Shown: positions 15,801 through 30,100 of the stretch, one piece after another | Position numbering within the stretch: position 1 is the first letter of the stretch | Layout: each line of letters starts with the position of its first letter | Assembly (NCBI GenBank): GCA_025642075.2 | Contig: JAODUO010000968.1 | Location: 36,001-100,000 of the forward strand | DNA from: Ridgeia piscesae | Taxonomy: Eukaryota > Annelida > Polychaeta > Sabellida > Siboglinidae | DNA: 64,000 nucleotides | Direction of reading: 5' to 3' | Made by a program: the position numbers and the translations under genes | The notes under the pieces: generated by a model | The model's input: only the letters and a program-made list of their open reading frames with translations | What the model was told of the DNA's origin: nothing | The model's database searches: none

Positions 15801-18800
15801 TCAAATGGCACCTATGTGAAGTGCACTGGTCATGGTTGCTGTCAAATGGCACCTATGTGAAGTGCACTGGCCATGGTTGTTGTCAAATGGTGTCTATGTG
15901 AAGTGCACTGGCCATGGTTGCTGGCAAATGGCACCTATGTGAAGTGCACTGGCCATGGTTGTTGTCAAATGGCGTCTATGTGAAGTGCACTGGCCATGGT
16001 TGCTGTCAAATGGCACCTATGTGAAGTGCACTGGCCATGGTTGTTGTCAAATGGCGTCTATGTGAAGTGCACTGGCTATGGTTGCTGTTAAATGGTGTCT
16101 ATGTGTCTGTGCAGTGCACTGGACATGGTTGCTGTTACATGGTGCCTGTGAAATGCCCTTGCCAAGGTTGCTGTTAAATGGTGTCTGTGAAGTGCACTGG
16201 CCATGGTTGCTGTTAAATGGTGTCTATGTGTCTGTGAAGTGCACTGGCCATGCATCATCTAGGGCAGTAGCCAAAGAAAATGAAAGAAGACCGATTGTTT
16301 GTGCGGTATGTGTTGCAGTTTTTAGATTTATTTCACAGCTTTAGCTGATTTTAGCCTCATTCATAATTTTTTTAATGGAACGTGTCAATGGGTGAGTCAG
16401 TTGTTAATATTAAATATGAAAAAGTGTTTTATAATGTCCAAGCTAAAAAAATGGCCTACAATTATGGCTATAATACATTATATTGTAGTTTTATGTTTTC
16501 GTTCTACAGAATTTTTTTAATTTAAACTTACTGTATTATATGATGTCCAGAAGAGACAGGTAGAAGACTGACAGTTGTTATTGGTGATACTTCAACTGAC
16601 GACCAAGTAATACAAACTTAGTAGTAATACCCTCATTACATGACAATGATGGGTGTGCTTGCAGGCGGACGCTGCGGTAGAGATGGAGAGGATACAGTTC
16701 TGTCGAGCCTCCATGGAGTACGTCGTCCTACTACAGGAAGTACAGGAGAGGAAGAAATTTGAATTTGTTGAGACGGTAAGACTAACCACTCTGTTGGTCC
16801 GGTGTTTTTGCATCTTGTGTCGTTTCATATGAATCTTGTGAAAGAGCAATCCATGGAACTGCTTCACTAAGGCAAAGACCTCTTAACCCTGCGACCGGCC
16901 ATGGCCGATTAATCGACTCGCGACATAAAAACATTTTTAGTTTGTGTAATCAGTAACTGACCCTCGCATATTTAGTATCATCGGATAGCTGACAGATTTT
17001 TCAAGATGGATCATGATCAGATTGAATGACAGCTAGTTACACGCGAGCGGACAAATATGTGACAAAGATGATGCCCAAATTTGGGTGGTTTACTACACCT
17101 TCTGTGACAGATTTACGCATCCATTCATAAAGTCCCAACCTCCACATATATGGAGTAATAGAAAAACGTAAAACATTTACATGGGACTTTCCAGAAAACC
17201 GGCGTCCATCAGAACTGATGAATCAGTATGTCGCCATTTGCTTATGTCATGGTCACAATTATATGCATGCGAGATCTCCAACAAGCTTTCCCTTTGCCAA
17301 CAGTGCTGATGATGGTTAAATGTGTGAATTGCATTATGACTGTGACATGACATCTCCTAGAAGTTTTTGTCGTAAAGATAATCTTTTGACACCAGAATTT
17401 CTGTAAACTATGCAATGAAAAGCACTTCTTAAGGCAGCTGTTTTAGATCGCTTGATGGAGTTTGCTAAGCAACCATAATCATGATGAATAGTTCAGTTTC
17501 CAAGATTTATGTGACTACCATACTTTGCTACTTTTAAGAAATTTACTATTTCGTGTCTGGGTTTTATTAACACGCTAAATTTGGACATAAAGAACCAGAT
17601 TAACGACAGGCAGTCTAGCTAAGGATGCAGACTATAACATATTATTTTATATACAAATATCTTATTGGATGTTTTGCCTGGTCTCTTGCAGTTGTTGACG
17701 TTCCTGTACAGCTGGTTGACATTCTTCCATGTCGGTAAGATGCAACAGTTCACCATCATTAACAGTCTCTACATTTCTGATGAACACACCCATCTTCTTG
17801 TTTTAGGCAGTTTTATTGTCTATGTCCACACACTCGCCTGTATGACACTGGTAGAGCACACTGACACACTTGTCAACAATCATTTACAATTCAGTGCCGT
17901 TGAATCCTCATTCCGTCTGTCTTCCTTCAGTCAAGCTTCCTTCTTGTTGTCTCTGTCATCAAACAGAAACTAGATTTCAAAAAGATTAGACCTCTGTGTT
18001 GACTAGAGCATGGTTTAACAAAACCAGAGCGCATACTCCATAACCCAGTGAAATGAATAGTTGTTTTAGTAACTACGCTTTCACTATTTCATCTGTTGAA
18101 AAGGCTAATTAATCGTACTCTACGCGTAGACGAGGAATTGTTTAGCTGTTCATAAGCCAGTGATTTTCCTGACTGTCTAGTGGTTATTATTGCCCAGGGT
18201 GTAAAACTTATTTAGCTTTGTCAGCCATTGAAATTGTTGAACGTGTTTACATTTGGGCGTGGTAGTTTCAGATGTTGCTGTGTCTGTTCAGGTCACGATG
18301 TGTACAAAGACTTCAAGCCATACACAACGGAGCTTCAACAGTGCTTGCAAAAGGTAAAGGTTTCTTATTCTACCAGTCATTTTGTGTCCAATGTAAGACG
18401 GGCAAGTCTAATGTTTTTTCCACCGGTGATCAAGTGTGTTGCATAACCACTCTTGTTTAATGTAATTAGAAAATTCTTACTCGTGTGCTGTGGTTTGAAC
18501 AATTAAGAGTGGCTAGCCTGATATAGTACAGGTAGGTAAACAAATGAAGGCGAATCTATTTTTAAATTGTTTACTCACAAAACATATTAAAATACGTACA
18601 ATTTAACTTGATTTTATGATAACAATGATCACATGTCCCAATAGTCTTGCTAAGCAGATTGTGTGCAGTAATTACAGTGTTACTCAACTGAATTCTTCCC
18701 ATAGAAGGAGGGTTTGTGCTGTAACGTAATGAAGTGCATAGTGATACATAAGATGAAAAACATAAAACAAAAAACAAATTTAATTCCTTCTGACAGTTGT

Positions 18801-21800
18801 TTTATGTTTTGCTTTGAGCTACTCAAAGGTTTTAGTGATGATTTGTTTTGATTTCAGTGTCGTGGAAACTTTGACTCGACGAAACATGAGACGGAGACGC
18901 TTATGAAGAAAATGTTGGAGGTTAGGGGCACGGTAATTGGGCACGCTTCTACTGCATGCTTTTGCTAATTAATTACTTATCGTTGCCATCATGTGATATG
19001 TTTATTGCAATTGTAATTTTTTAGAATAAAATATTTATTTAAAAAAATGCCATAGCCGTACATGTTTGCAGCATTGTGCATAAACACAATTAAACATATT
19101 TATATGTAAGAATAATTTATGGTAATGTGTGATAAACATCAGCAGATTTAATTAAATTAATTGATTTATACAATAGAAGTAATATAACAGAAGGTTCAAA
19201 AAGTTAGAATAATAACATGTATACAATATAGACCCCATAGTAGGTAATGGGTTCAGTTTAAAGTGACTGGTGCTGACTGTTGTATATCAAATGCAGTTTG
19301 TATTATTTATTATTATAGTTACCTGTCTACTAGAAAAAACAATCATTACATACAGCACAATTAAGTGCATTGGTATATTATAGTTGCCTGTCTACTAGAA
19401 AAAAACATATCATTACATACAGCACAATTAAGTGCATTGGTTGAGAAATGTAGCAATGCAATGAACAGGTGGTAGTAAGTAAACGTATGCTTCCACTTCA
19501 ACCTCAAGTACAATTCACCAGTAATGTGATGCCTGCACTCTGGCACAGTACTATTGTTATAATTATGTGTGACTTGTTAAATAACTTATGTAATGTTAAT
19601 ATGCTGTATTTTATGTTGTCATAAGACGCTTGAAATAAATATGTTCTGACCGGTTTGAATATAAAAAGGTACGTATTATATATACTACCTGCAAAGATCA
19701 CTTTGGCTATTCTGATTATTTTGCTATTCTGTTGTGATTTCTAGTATTCTTTGTATGTTTATTTGTAAAGGTTTATTTGAATACTGAATGTGGCTGTACT
19801 TCCAGCAGTGTCTTGCTAAGCAGGCTTCATGTGGGTGTGGTTTGCCATTGCGCTTATTAACAGCAATGCGCTATGCATCGGAGACACAAGGTTTTGATTA
19901 ACATGTTTACTTATATGTGTTGAGTCAGCGTTTGCTAGAAATTAGCAGTTGGTTAAATATACTTTATAGAACAAAGAAACTGTAATTTGTTATGTTTGGT
20001 TAAGGAGATAAATGACGGAGATATTTCCACAAAGTCATCAGACACGATCAATCCATACGTCTTCTGTCATGTTTAACTCACAAGGTTGATGGTTCTGACT
20101 CATGACTGGTCCACAAACTCATCAGGAAACTGAAATGAGGTCCTCAATCGTGACTTCTACAATGTGTTCAATGACAACTGTTCCACTGTCCTTAGACATC
20201 ACTTCAGTGAGGTCCCCAGACATGACTTCCACAAAGTTCCCAGACATGACTTCAGTGAGGTCCCCAGACATGACTTCCACAAAGTCCCCAGACATGACTT
20301 CAGTGAGGTCCCCAGACATGACTTCAGTGAGGTCCCCAGACATGACTTCCACAAAGTCCCCAGACATGAATTCAGTGAGGTCCCCAGACATGAATTCAGT
20401 GAGGTCCCCAGACATGACTTCCACAAAGTCCCCAGACATGACTTCAGTGAGGTCCTCATGCATGACTTCCACAAAGTCCCCAGACATGACTTCTACAAAG
20501 TTCCCAGACATGACTTCAGTGAGGTTCCCAGACATGACTTCCACAAAGTTCCCAGACATGACTTCAGTGAGGTCCCCAGACATAACTTCAGTGAGGTCCC
20601 CAGACATGACTTCAGTGAGGTCCCCAGACATGACTTCCACAAGTCCCCAGACATGAATTCAGTGAGGTCCCCAGACATGAATTCAGTGAGGTCCCCAGAC
20701 ATGACTTCCACAAAGTCCCCAGACATGACTTCAGTGAGGTCCTCATGCATGACTTCCAAAAAGTTCCCAGACATGACTTCCACAAAGTTCCCAGACATGA
20801 CTTCAGTGAGGTCCCCAGACATGACTTCCACAAAGTTCCCAGACATGACTTCCACAAAGTCCCCAGACTTCACTTCAGTGAGGTCCCCAGACATGACTTC
20901 CAAAAAGTTCCCAGACATGACTTCCAAAAAGTCCCCAGACATGACTTCAGTGAGGTCCCCAGACATGCCTCCCCAAAATCCCCAGACATGACTTCAATGA
21001 GGTCCTCAGGCATGACATCCACAAAGTCCCTAGACATGACATCCACAAAGTCACCAGACATGACTTCCACAAAGTCCCCAGACATGACTTCAGTGAGGTC
21101 CTCAGACATGACTTCCACAAAATCCCCAGACATGACATCCACAAAGTCCCCAGACATGACTTCCACAAAGTCCCCAGACATGACTTCAGTGAGGTCCTCA
21201 GACATGACTTCCACAAAGTCCCCAGACATGACATCCACAAAGTCCCCAGACATGACTTCCACAAAGTCCCCAGACATGACTTCAGTGAGGTCCTCAGACA
21301 TGACTTCAGTGAGGTCCCCAGACATGACTTCCACAAAGTCCCCAGACATGACTTCCACAAAGTCCCCAGACATGACTTCCACAAAGTCCCCAGACATGAC
21401 TTCAGTGAGGTCTTCATGCATGACTTCCACAAAGTCCCCAGACATGACTTCAGTGAGGTCCCAAGACATGACTTCCACAGAGTCCCCAGACATGACTTCC
21501 ACAAAGTCCCCAGACATGACTTCAGTGAGGTCCTCAGACATGACATCCACAAAGTCCCCAGACATGACTTCCACAAAGTCCCCAGACATGACTTCAGTGA
21601 GGTCCCCAGACATGACTTCCACAAAGTCCCCAGACATGACTTCAGTGAGGTCCCCAGACATGACTTCCACAAAGTCCCCAGACATGAATTCAGTGAAGTC
21701 CCCATACATGAATTCAGTGAGGTCCCCAGACATGACTTCAGTGAGGTCCTCATGCATGACTTCCACAAAGTCCCCAGACATGACTTCCACAAAGTCCCCA

Positions 21801-23943
21801 GACATGACTTCAGTGAGGTCCTCATGCATGACTTCAGTGAGGTCCTCATGCATGACTTCCACAAAGTCCTTGGACATTACTTCAGTGAGGTCCCGAGACA
21901 TGACTTCCACAAAGTCCCCAGACATGATTTCAGTGAGGTCCCCAGACATGACTTCCACAATGTCCCCAGACATGACTTCAGTGAGGTCCCCAGACCTGAC
22001 TTCCACAAAGTCCCCAGACATGATTTCAGTGAGGTCCCCAGACATGACTTCCACAAAGTCCCCAGACATGACTTCAGTGAGGTCCTCAGACATGACTTTC
22101 AGTGAGGTCCCCAGACATGACTTCCACAAAGTCCCCAGACATGACTTCCACAAAGTCCCCAGACATGACTTCCACAAAGTCCCCAGACATGACTTCAGTG
22201 AGGTCTCAGCATGACTTCCACAAAGTCCCCAGACATGACTTCAGTGAGGTCCCAGACATGACTTCCACAAAGTCCCCAGACATGACTTCCACAAAGTCCC
22301 CAGACATGACTTCAGTGAGGTCCCCAGACATGACTTCCACAAAGTCCCCAGACATGACTTCCACAAAGTCCCCAGACATGACTTCAGTGAGGTCCCCAGA
22401 CATGACTTCCACAAAGTCCCCAGACATGATTCAGTGAGGTCCCCAGACATGACTTCCACAAAGTCCCCAGACATGACTTCAGTGAAGTCCCCAGACATGA
22501 CTTCCACAAAGTCCCCAGACATGACTTCAGTGAGGTCCCCAGACATGACTTCCACAAAGTCCCCAGACATGACTTCCACAAAGTCCCCAGACATGACTTC
22601 AGTGAGGTCCCACATGATTCAGTGAGGTCCCCAGACATGATCTTCAGTGAGGTCCCAGACATGACTTCCACAAAGTCCCCAGACATGATTTCAGTGAGGT
22701 CCCCAGACATGACTTCCACAATGTCCCCAGACATGACTTCAGTGAGGTCCCCAGACATGACTTCCACAAAGTCCCCAGACATGATTTCAGTGAGGTCCCC
22801 AGACCTGACTTCCACAAAGTCCCCAGACATGATTTCAGTGAGGTCCCCAGACATGACTTCCACAAAGTCCCCAGACATGAATTCAGTGAGGTCCTCAGAC
22901 ATGATTTCAGTGACGTTGTCAGAGACATGTGCTCTTGTTTACTTCACAGTTTATTTCATGTAAATTAACAGTCTATCCTTTCATGTTATGCCAACTATTG
23001 TAAAATTCAACTGGTCCCTCATTGGTCCTTTGATGATCCTTTCTCTTATTTCCCTGCAGAAAACCCAGCAACTCCCCCCAAGCTCCTGCACCCGGGAGGG
23101 CTACCTGTACGTCATGGAAAAGAGTGAGTGTATTTCAGAGTTCCCAGTTTCTCCCTTTACTCCCTCCCGGCTGACTGGGAAGAGTAGGGATACGTGTCGA
23201 CAGCCTTTCCATGTAACTGTCACTCTTGACACATCCTGAATTTTGTGTCTTCAACAAAGTTTTTCTATTAAATCACTGGTTAAATATTCTTAATTAAAGT
23301 TGCAACTGGTATGGTTTGTTGATACATCTAGATGAATAGAATTTAACAATTGCCGTTTGGTTCCATTTAAAGTAATGTGTAACTCTAAAGTTCGTTTTTG
23401 TTGTCATGGTATTATGGCCAAATGATAATGGGTTATAACATTATATGTCACAGTTATTATGTGCAATCTTGATAACAAACCTATTTATTCACCAGCCTGT
23501 CATTTTAAATCATTGCCATTCAGCCACTGGATAGTGGATACTACCTGGAATTTATTCAGTTAACTTGTTTATTCAAATTTCAAGATGTTCACTTTGAATG
23601 AATTTATAAAAACAATTAAAACTTCCTGATTTGCACATATGGCACAAGTCTCGTAAAAAATACACGTCATGGTTTCTGACTCAAAAATGTAATTGTTCCT
23701 GTTACAGAAGCACTTGTGACGGGTTGGAACAAATATTACTGTTCATACCAGAAGGAGAACAAGATCTTCACAATGATCCCGTACAACCAAGTGACAAGTA
23801 AAGGGGTCAGTGTCTTGTGTTTTATCTTATGGACAAGTAAGATGATGGCATGGTCTCACAGATGGTCCCTTTTCTTGTTTCCCTGTAGAAAGTTCCCCCA
23901 GTTGTGCTCCCAAGGAGGTGGGTGGGTGGGTGGGTGGGTGGGT

Positions 23944-24017
<74 letters not shown>

Positions 24018-24097
24018 CAGAGAGACAGAGACAGAGACAGAGACAGAGACAGAGACAGAGACAGAGACAGAGACAGAGACAGAGACAGAGACAGAGA

Positions 24098-24128
<31 letters not shown>

Positions 24129-24135
24129 GAGGAGC

Positions 24136-24170
<35 letters not shown>

Positions 24171-27100
24171 CGAGCGAGCGGACGAGCGAGCGCAGCGGCA
24201 GAGCGAGCGAGAGCGAGCGAGAGCGAGAGAGAGAGAATGAGAGAGAGAATGAGAGAGAGAATGAGAGAGAGAATGAGAGAGAGAGAAAGGACAGTTGTAT
24301 ATCATGCTGATCCTAAAATTGTAAGATTTTACATTTTCACATAAAGGTCGAAATGCTGATAATTTATTTGCAGTCTAATTCAGGAAATGAACAAGTCAGT
24401 TGATAGATAAGTTATTCATCAGAATGTTGATAGTTTAAAGCGGTTGATGGCAGCTTAGAGTAGAACCATTAATTGTAGCATGTTATTACTTTGGGGAGGT
24501 TGTTCATTGCTAAATGGAAACAGGTTTAGTTTGTGACAGTATTTGGTGTTTTCCTTGGGTAGATATCAACAGAGACGTACGTGTTGACGTCATGCACGCG
24601 GCGGGCGTCAGACACGATCGAGAAACGCTTCTGTTTTGACATCAAATTACAAGACAGGTAAGTGAGCAGACACTCACTCAGTCGGTCAGTGAGTCATTTA
24701 CTCAGTAAGTCACTCGTTTTGCTTAGACATTCACCCACTTCTCTTAGTCAAATGTTCAATCACTCACATGCTTACATACACATGAACACGCGCGTGCACA
24801 CATGCACATTCAGTTGCAGAATTACTCGCATATTACTCACACAAACACACTTTCACCCACTCGGCCATTCACCTTACACTGAACAACAATACTTTTATGT
24901 CCCAATCTTGCTTTGTGTGTATGCATTGATTGCATTATTGTTATTGCTCAGTGCTGCTGTCTGTCGCTCAGTGCTGCTGTCTGTCACTCAGTGCTGCTGT
25001 ATGTCACTCAGTGCTGCTGTCTGTCACTCAGTGCTGCTGTCTGTCGCTCAGTGCTGCTGTCTGTCACTCAGTGCTGCTGTCTGTCACTCAGTGCTGCTGT
25101 CTGTCACTCAGTGCTGCTGTCTGTCGCTCAGTGCTGCTGTCTGTCACTCAGTGCTGCTGTCTGTCACTCAGTGCTGCTGTCTGTCACTCAGTGCTGCTGT
25201 CTGTCACTCAGTGCTGCTGTCTGTCGCTCAGTGCTGCTGTCTGTCACTCAGTGCTGCTGTCTGTCGCTCAGTGCTGCTGTCTGTCACTCAGTGTTGCTGT
25301 CTGTCGCACAGTGCTGCTGTCTGTCACTCAGTGCTGCTGTCTGTTGCACAGGGCTGCTGTCTGTTGCACAGTGCTGCTGTCTGTCGCTCAGTGCTGCTGT
25401 CTGTCGCTCAGTGCTGCTGTCTGTCACTCAGTGCTGCTGTCTGTCACTCAGTGTTGCTGTCTGTTGCTCAGTGCTGCTGTCTGTCGCTCAGTGCTGCTGT
25501 CTGTCACTCAGTGTTGCTGTCTGTTGCTCAGTGCTGCTGTCTGTCACTCAGTGCTGCTGTCTGTCGCACAGTGCTGCTGTATGTCGCTCAGTGCTGCTGT
25601 CTGTCGCACAGTGCTGCTGTCTGTCGCTCAATGCTGCTGTCTGTCGCACAGTGCTGCTATATGTTGCTCAGTGCTGCTCTTCATTGCTCAGTGCTGCTGT
25701 CTGTCACTCAGTGCTGCTGTCTGTTGCACAGTGCTGCTGTCTGTCACTCAGTGCTGCTGTCTGTCGCACAGTGCTGCTGCCTGTCACTCAGTGCTGCTGT
25801 CTGTCGCTCAGTGCTGCTGTCTGTCACTCAGTGCTGCTGTCTGTCACTCAGTGCTGCTGTCTGTTGCACAGTGCTGCTGTCTGTTGCACAGTGCTGCTGT
25901 CTGTCGCTCAGTGCTGCTGTCTGTCGCTCAGTGTTGCTGTCTGTCACTCAGTGCTGCTGTCTGTCACTCAATGTTGCTGTCTGTTGCTCAGTGCTGCTGT
26001 CTGTCGCTCAGTGCTGCTGTCTGTCACTCAGTGTTGCTGTCTGTTGCTCAGTGCTGCTGTCTGTCACTCAGTGCTGCTGTCTGTCGCTCAATGCTGCTGT
26101 CTGTCACTCAGTGTTGCTGTCTGTTGCTCAGTGCTGCTGTCTGTCACTCAGTGCTGCTGTCTGTCGCACAGTGCTGCTGTATGTCGCTCAGTGCTGCTGT
26201 CTGTCGCACAGTGCTGCTGTATGTCGCTCAATGCTGCTGTCTGTCGCACAGTGCTGCTATCTGTTGCTCAGTGTTGCTCAGTGCTGCTCAGTGCTGCTGT
26301 CTGTCACTCAGTGCTGCTGTCTGTTGCACAGTGCTGCTGTCTGTCGCTCAGTACTTCTGTCTGTCGCTCAGTGCTGCTGTCTGTCGCACAGTGCTGCTGT
26401 CTGTCGCTCAATGCTGCTGTCTGTCGCACAGTGCTGCTATCTGTTGCTCAGTGCTGCTCTTCATTGCTCAGTGCTGCTGTCTGTCGCTCAGTGCTGCTAC
26501 ACAGACAATAAAACACACTTGCTTAGGTGCTGCTGTCTAGTTCACTGTTCCTGTCTGTTGCCAGGCCGATGGCTCCTATGACACTACAGGCGATCTCGGA
26601 GGAAGACCTTCGACTGTGGCTGAATGCAATGGATGGGAAGGAACCAGTGAGTACTCAACAGTTCATGACAGGTTCACTTTAACATCAGTCCACAGTGCTT
26701 GGCTCTAGTGAGTCCAGGCATTCCTCCGTTGTTTGTCGCAACAGAGTGCTATTACTAAGTCACAAATTAAACAAAAGGTATTGTTCCTTCTTGGTTTCCT
26801 CAGATTGTACATTATTGATACCTGATTTGTTGAAACAAAAAAGATGCGATTGCGAGGTGTGCATTTCTGCTGAAAGTATTAAATTTAACTGCTGCTTTAG
26901 CTCACACTTACAATAATCTGTCTGTCGGACTGTAACTCAAAAAAATTATGTATTGCATAAGGTTTATACATTGAGGAAATCGTTTATGTCTAACCAATTT
27001 TTGTTGTTGTAGATTTACAGCAACACGCCAAACAGCCATGAATTTGACAGTAAGTCGTTTAATAGATAGTTTTTGTGTACGTCGTTGTAGTGGACATATT

Positions 27101-30100
27101 AGCCCCCTTAGAACAAGTTGTTAAGTTTTGTAGATCCTGGTAGAAACCCTGAACGATGGTAATAATGGAAATTCTCAAAAAATGAAGTTGTGTCATTTCT
27201 TCCGAGGTGTGACTGATTTATCACTGAAAATCTGGCACCCAACATGCAAACTGGCTATGAGGAAGACATTAACCTGTCCATTGTATGCTTAACTACATAT
27301 GTTAGCTTGACTTTATTGATATATACTTTTAGCCACAAATTGTGAGCAAACATGTTTATCTGATTGTTCCCATTTTGTCCATTTGCAAGTGCATATTTAG
27401 ATGCCTCATTACCACATAGAAATACCCAGCCGAGTCCCAGCCGAGGTGGTTCTTAAAATGTCACATCACTTAGATTTTTACTTGTCTTCTTATAGCTTTA
27501 AAGTTCCTCCTTGATTTAAAATTTTTCACTCGTCTAAATTCAAATTATGTTGTGAATTACGTTATGACATTTTAACTCATGCATATGTAGTTTTGATAAC
27601 ACAGTCCGGCAAGCTGTTAACTCATTTAATTCGTGCTTAAGACTTAATTCAGATGATTTTCAAAATTATAATCTGTGAATATATGATATGATTGTGCGTA
27701 TATTTTTGTACTGACGTTGCCATCTTCCATGGTCTCTTATACAATGTAAACAAAACCACTGTGTTTAAAGTTTAATCTTGGTCAATCAATTTGGCATTGA
27801 CAAGTTGCATATCTAGCAACCAAAATAAATTCTTTCAACCTTTTAATGTGCACTGTTCTAATAATAATAATAATTAGGTAACTTTTATTGCGCCTAAATC
27901 CTTAGAAACCAATCTCAGAGGCTCATCAATACAAAAGGGTTGATCGATCTCTAAGTCACTAAACAATTAAACTGACTATGGAAACTGTTTAAACAATACA
28001 CCATGTACTGGGACATCGGAGAACCAGATTCTTCTGTCAAGGAATCTGCTTTAACAAATGCATTAGAATCGACACTAGAGTATTTAGAAATGTTAGACGT
28101 TCACTTAGAGTGTCCTGGGTTAAAATGTGTGCAGTGACAACGACAGTGTCTAATGGTTCTTCCATCTTCTACTGCCGCACTCATTACCTCTCTATATCCC
28201 TTTGGTAAGTAATTGTTTCATATCTGAGCTACCGCAGTAGAGTGGGTGTTAAATCACAAAATAGGGAAACGAAAACGTTAACCCTTCATTGCCTTCAACG
28301 TAACATAACTTTAAAAGGATACCTCGTTCGTTTAAATATCTCCTGTAGCTTTATTGCTACGTTTGAGGCTGTCAAAAACACGCACAGAAATAATAAAATT
28401 GACAGAACATGACAGCTCCATTTGGCTCGTATGCATATTCTGCAGAATCTGATGGGACATCACCTGGATGGCTAATTTAGCTCTTGTGACTTAATACCCG
28501 GCTCACTGTGGTGGGTTATGTGTGTTTGTGAATCAATTTCTTGCCTTTACACTTCTTTGATTTCCCTCCCACCTTTTCTCCATCATACACTGTTTCTCCC
28601 TCCCACCTTCCCATTGTCGCATACAGTTTCTCCCATGTATGAAGGACTTCTCAAGTTCTCACACTGACAATTTATTTTCCAGCACACTTTTGATTATGTT
28701 TCAAATCTCTGGGTGCAGACCACAATTCTCAGTTGCATCATGCTAGGATTATGCAATGGGACGTTGTTTGGTCTTATACCTGAAATCAGCTAGTAATAAT
28801 TATTAATTACTAATGGGAAGTTCACTGAATCTATTCGTAATCTGACTTGGGGTTGGAGTGTGGGAATTGCGAACTCCAAAGGTGTTTGCATATACAAACG
28901 TGTCTCTCGAATAAGTGGCAGTTATTAAATAGGGGTGATTTATTATTTTATCGTTTTGTTTACAGTTTGAAATTTTTTGACACAACATTAAAAATGCGAA
29001 TACTGTTTTGTGTTTTAGACACAATCTGGTGTGTGTTATACCTTACGTTTATTCTAGAACTGAAAACAGTATTTAAATAATTGTTAGTAAGCGAGGAGCA
29101 GGTGTCTCTCTGTGGATTGCCTTGTTATGGGCACACAACACTGTCACAGTCTTTTATTGTCACTGTCATTGTATTTTCTTTGCTGTGTAATTGTTTTTGT
29201 TGTCGTTTCCATTGTCTAATGTCTAGCCTAACTTTCAGGGCCAATATGTGGATTTATTAATAGTTTTGCAAATATTATCACCAGTTGCTTATTTATGGTG
29301 GAAACTAATGTTTCCTCCTAGTGAGGAGTTGGGTGCTAAACTACAAAATGAAATCTTTCTAGTAATTCTGTTTGTTTTCTAATTACCATAGTACTTCTCA
29401 ACGGTTCAAAACTGTTCTTGGAAAAGTCTATGTGGCTTGGCATATTTTTAAAATATTAGTTTACAAATAAAAAAAATGGAAGATTATGATGAATTTTGAA
29501 GAGTTTAAACCTATCTCCTGATGATAGGGAAATAACTTAATAAAGCAATATTAGCATTAAACTGATTATTTATTGTGAAGTAAAACTATAAAAGTATGCT
29601 TTACTGATACACTCTATGGCATGTCTATATGTAGATACATTGATATAGATAAATTATTACATTACCACCCTATTTACACAGACCATGCACTGTAGTTGTC
29701 AACACTGACATTGTGTTAAATGTCAATTTGTCATCATCAGGTCTCTTAGATGATGTCGGATTCAACTTCATCAAGAAGTGTGTCGCGGCTATAGAAAAAC
29801 GAAGTAAGTTCAGCCTTTTTATTTGCTTAATGAGCTTTATATTGGGATGATGAGTTTATGGAAATTCATTGCCATACATATTTCTATGCAAATAGCAACA
29901 AAACAATGAAAGTTGTTATCCAAGTAACAAATACTAGCTATGCTAATTACTTATGACGAATGATTCAGTGGAGTGGTCACATGTTTTGGTGACCTGTGGT
30001 ATATTTACTCCACTTGCGGTTACCCACTGGGTGTTCTACTTTAAAAAAAGGCTCGTGATTCTAAACGCATGTAGTTCTGTATTCCAATACCTCTGATGTA

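Noticed and set aside
18921..18926. GTTAGG as an alternative exon 9 donor
   Set aside because: Weaker than GTAATT at 18933; both keep phase, but the longer exon is favoured by splice-site strength.
20102..22963. Open frames of up to 489 codons on both strands
   Set aside because: They are translations of a 24-bp tandem repeat (unit length divisible by three) between GRAF exons 9 and 10; no non-repeat protein sequence, start context or splice support.
23856..24344. Arg-Glu and Ser-Leu repeat frames
   Set aside because: Translations of the GA/GACAGA tract.
24662..26581. Open frames of 532-639 codons rich in Cys, Leu, Ser, Val
   Set aside because: Pure products of the 20-bp minisatellite in intron 12; the same peptide recurs in all three forward frames.
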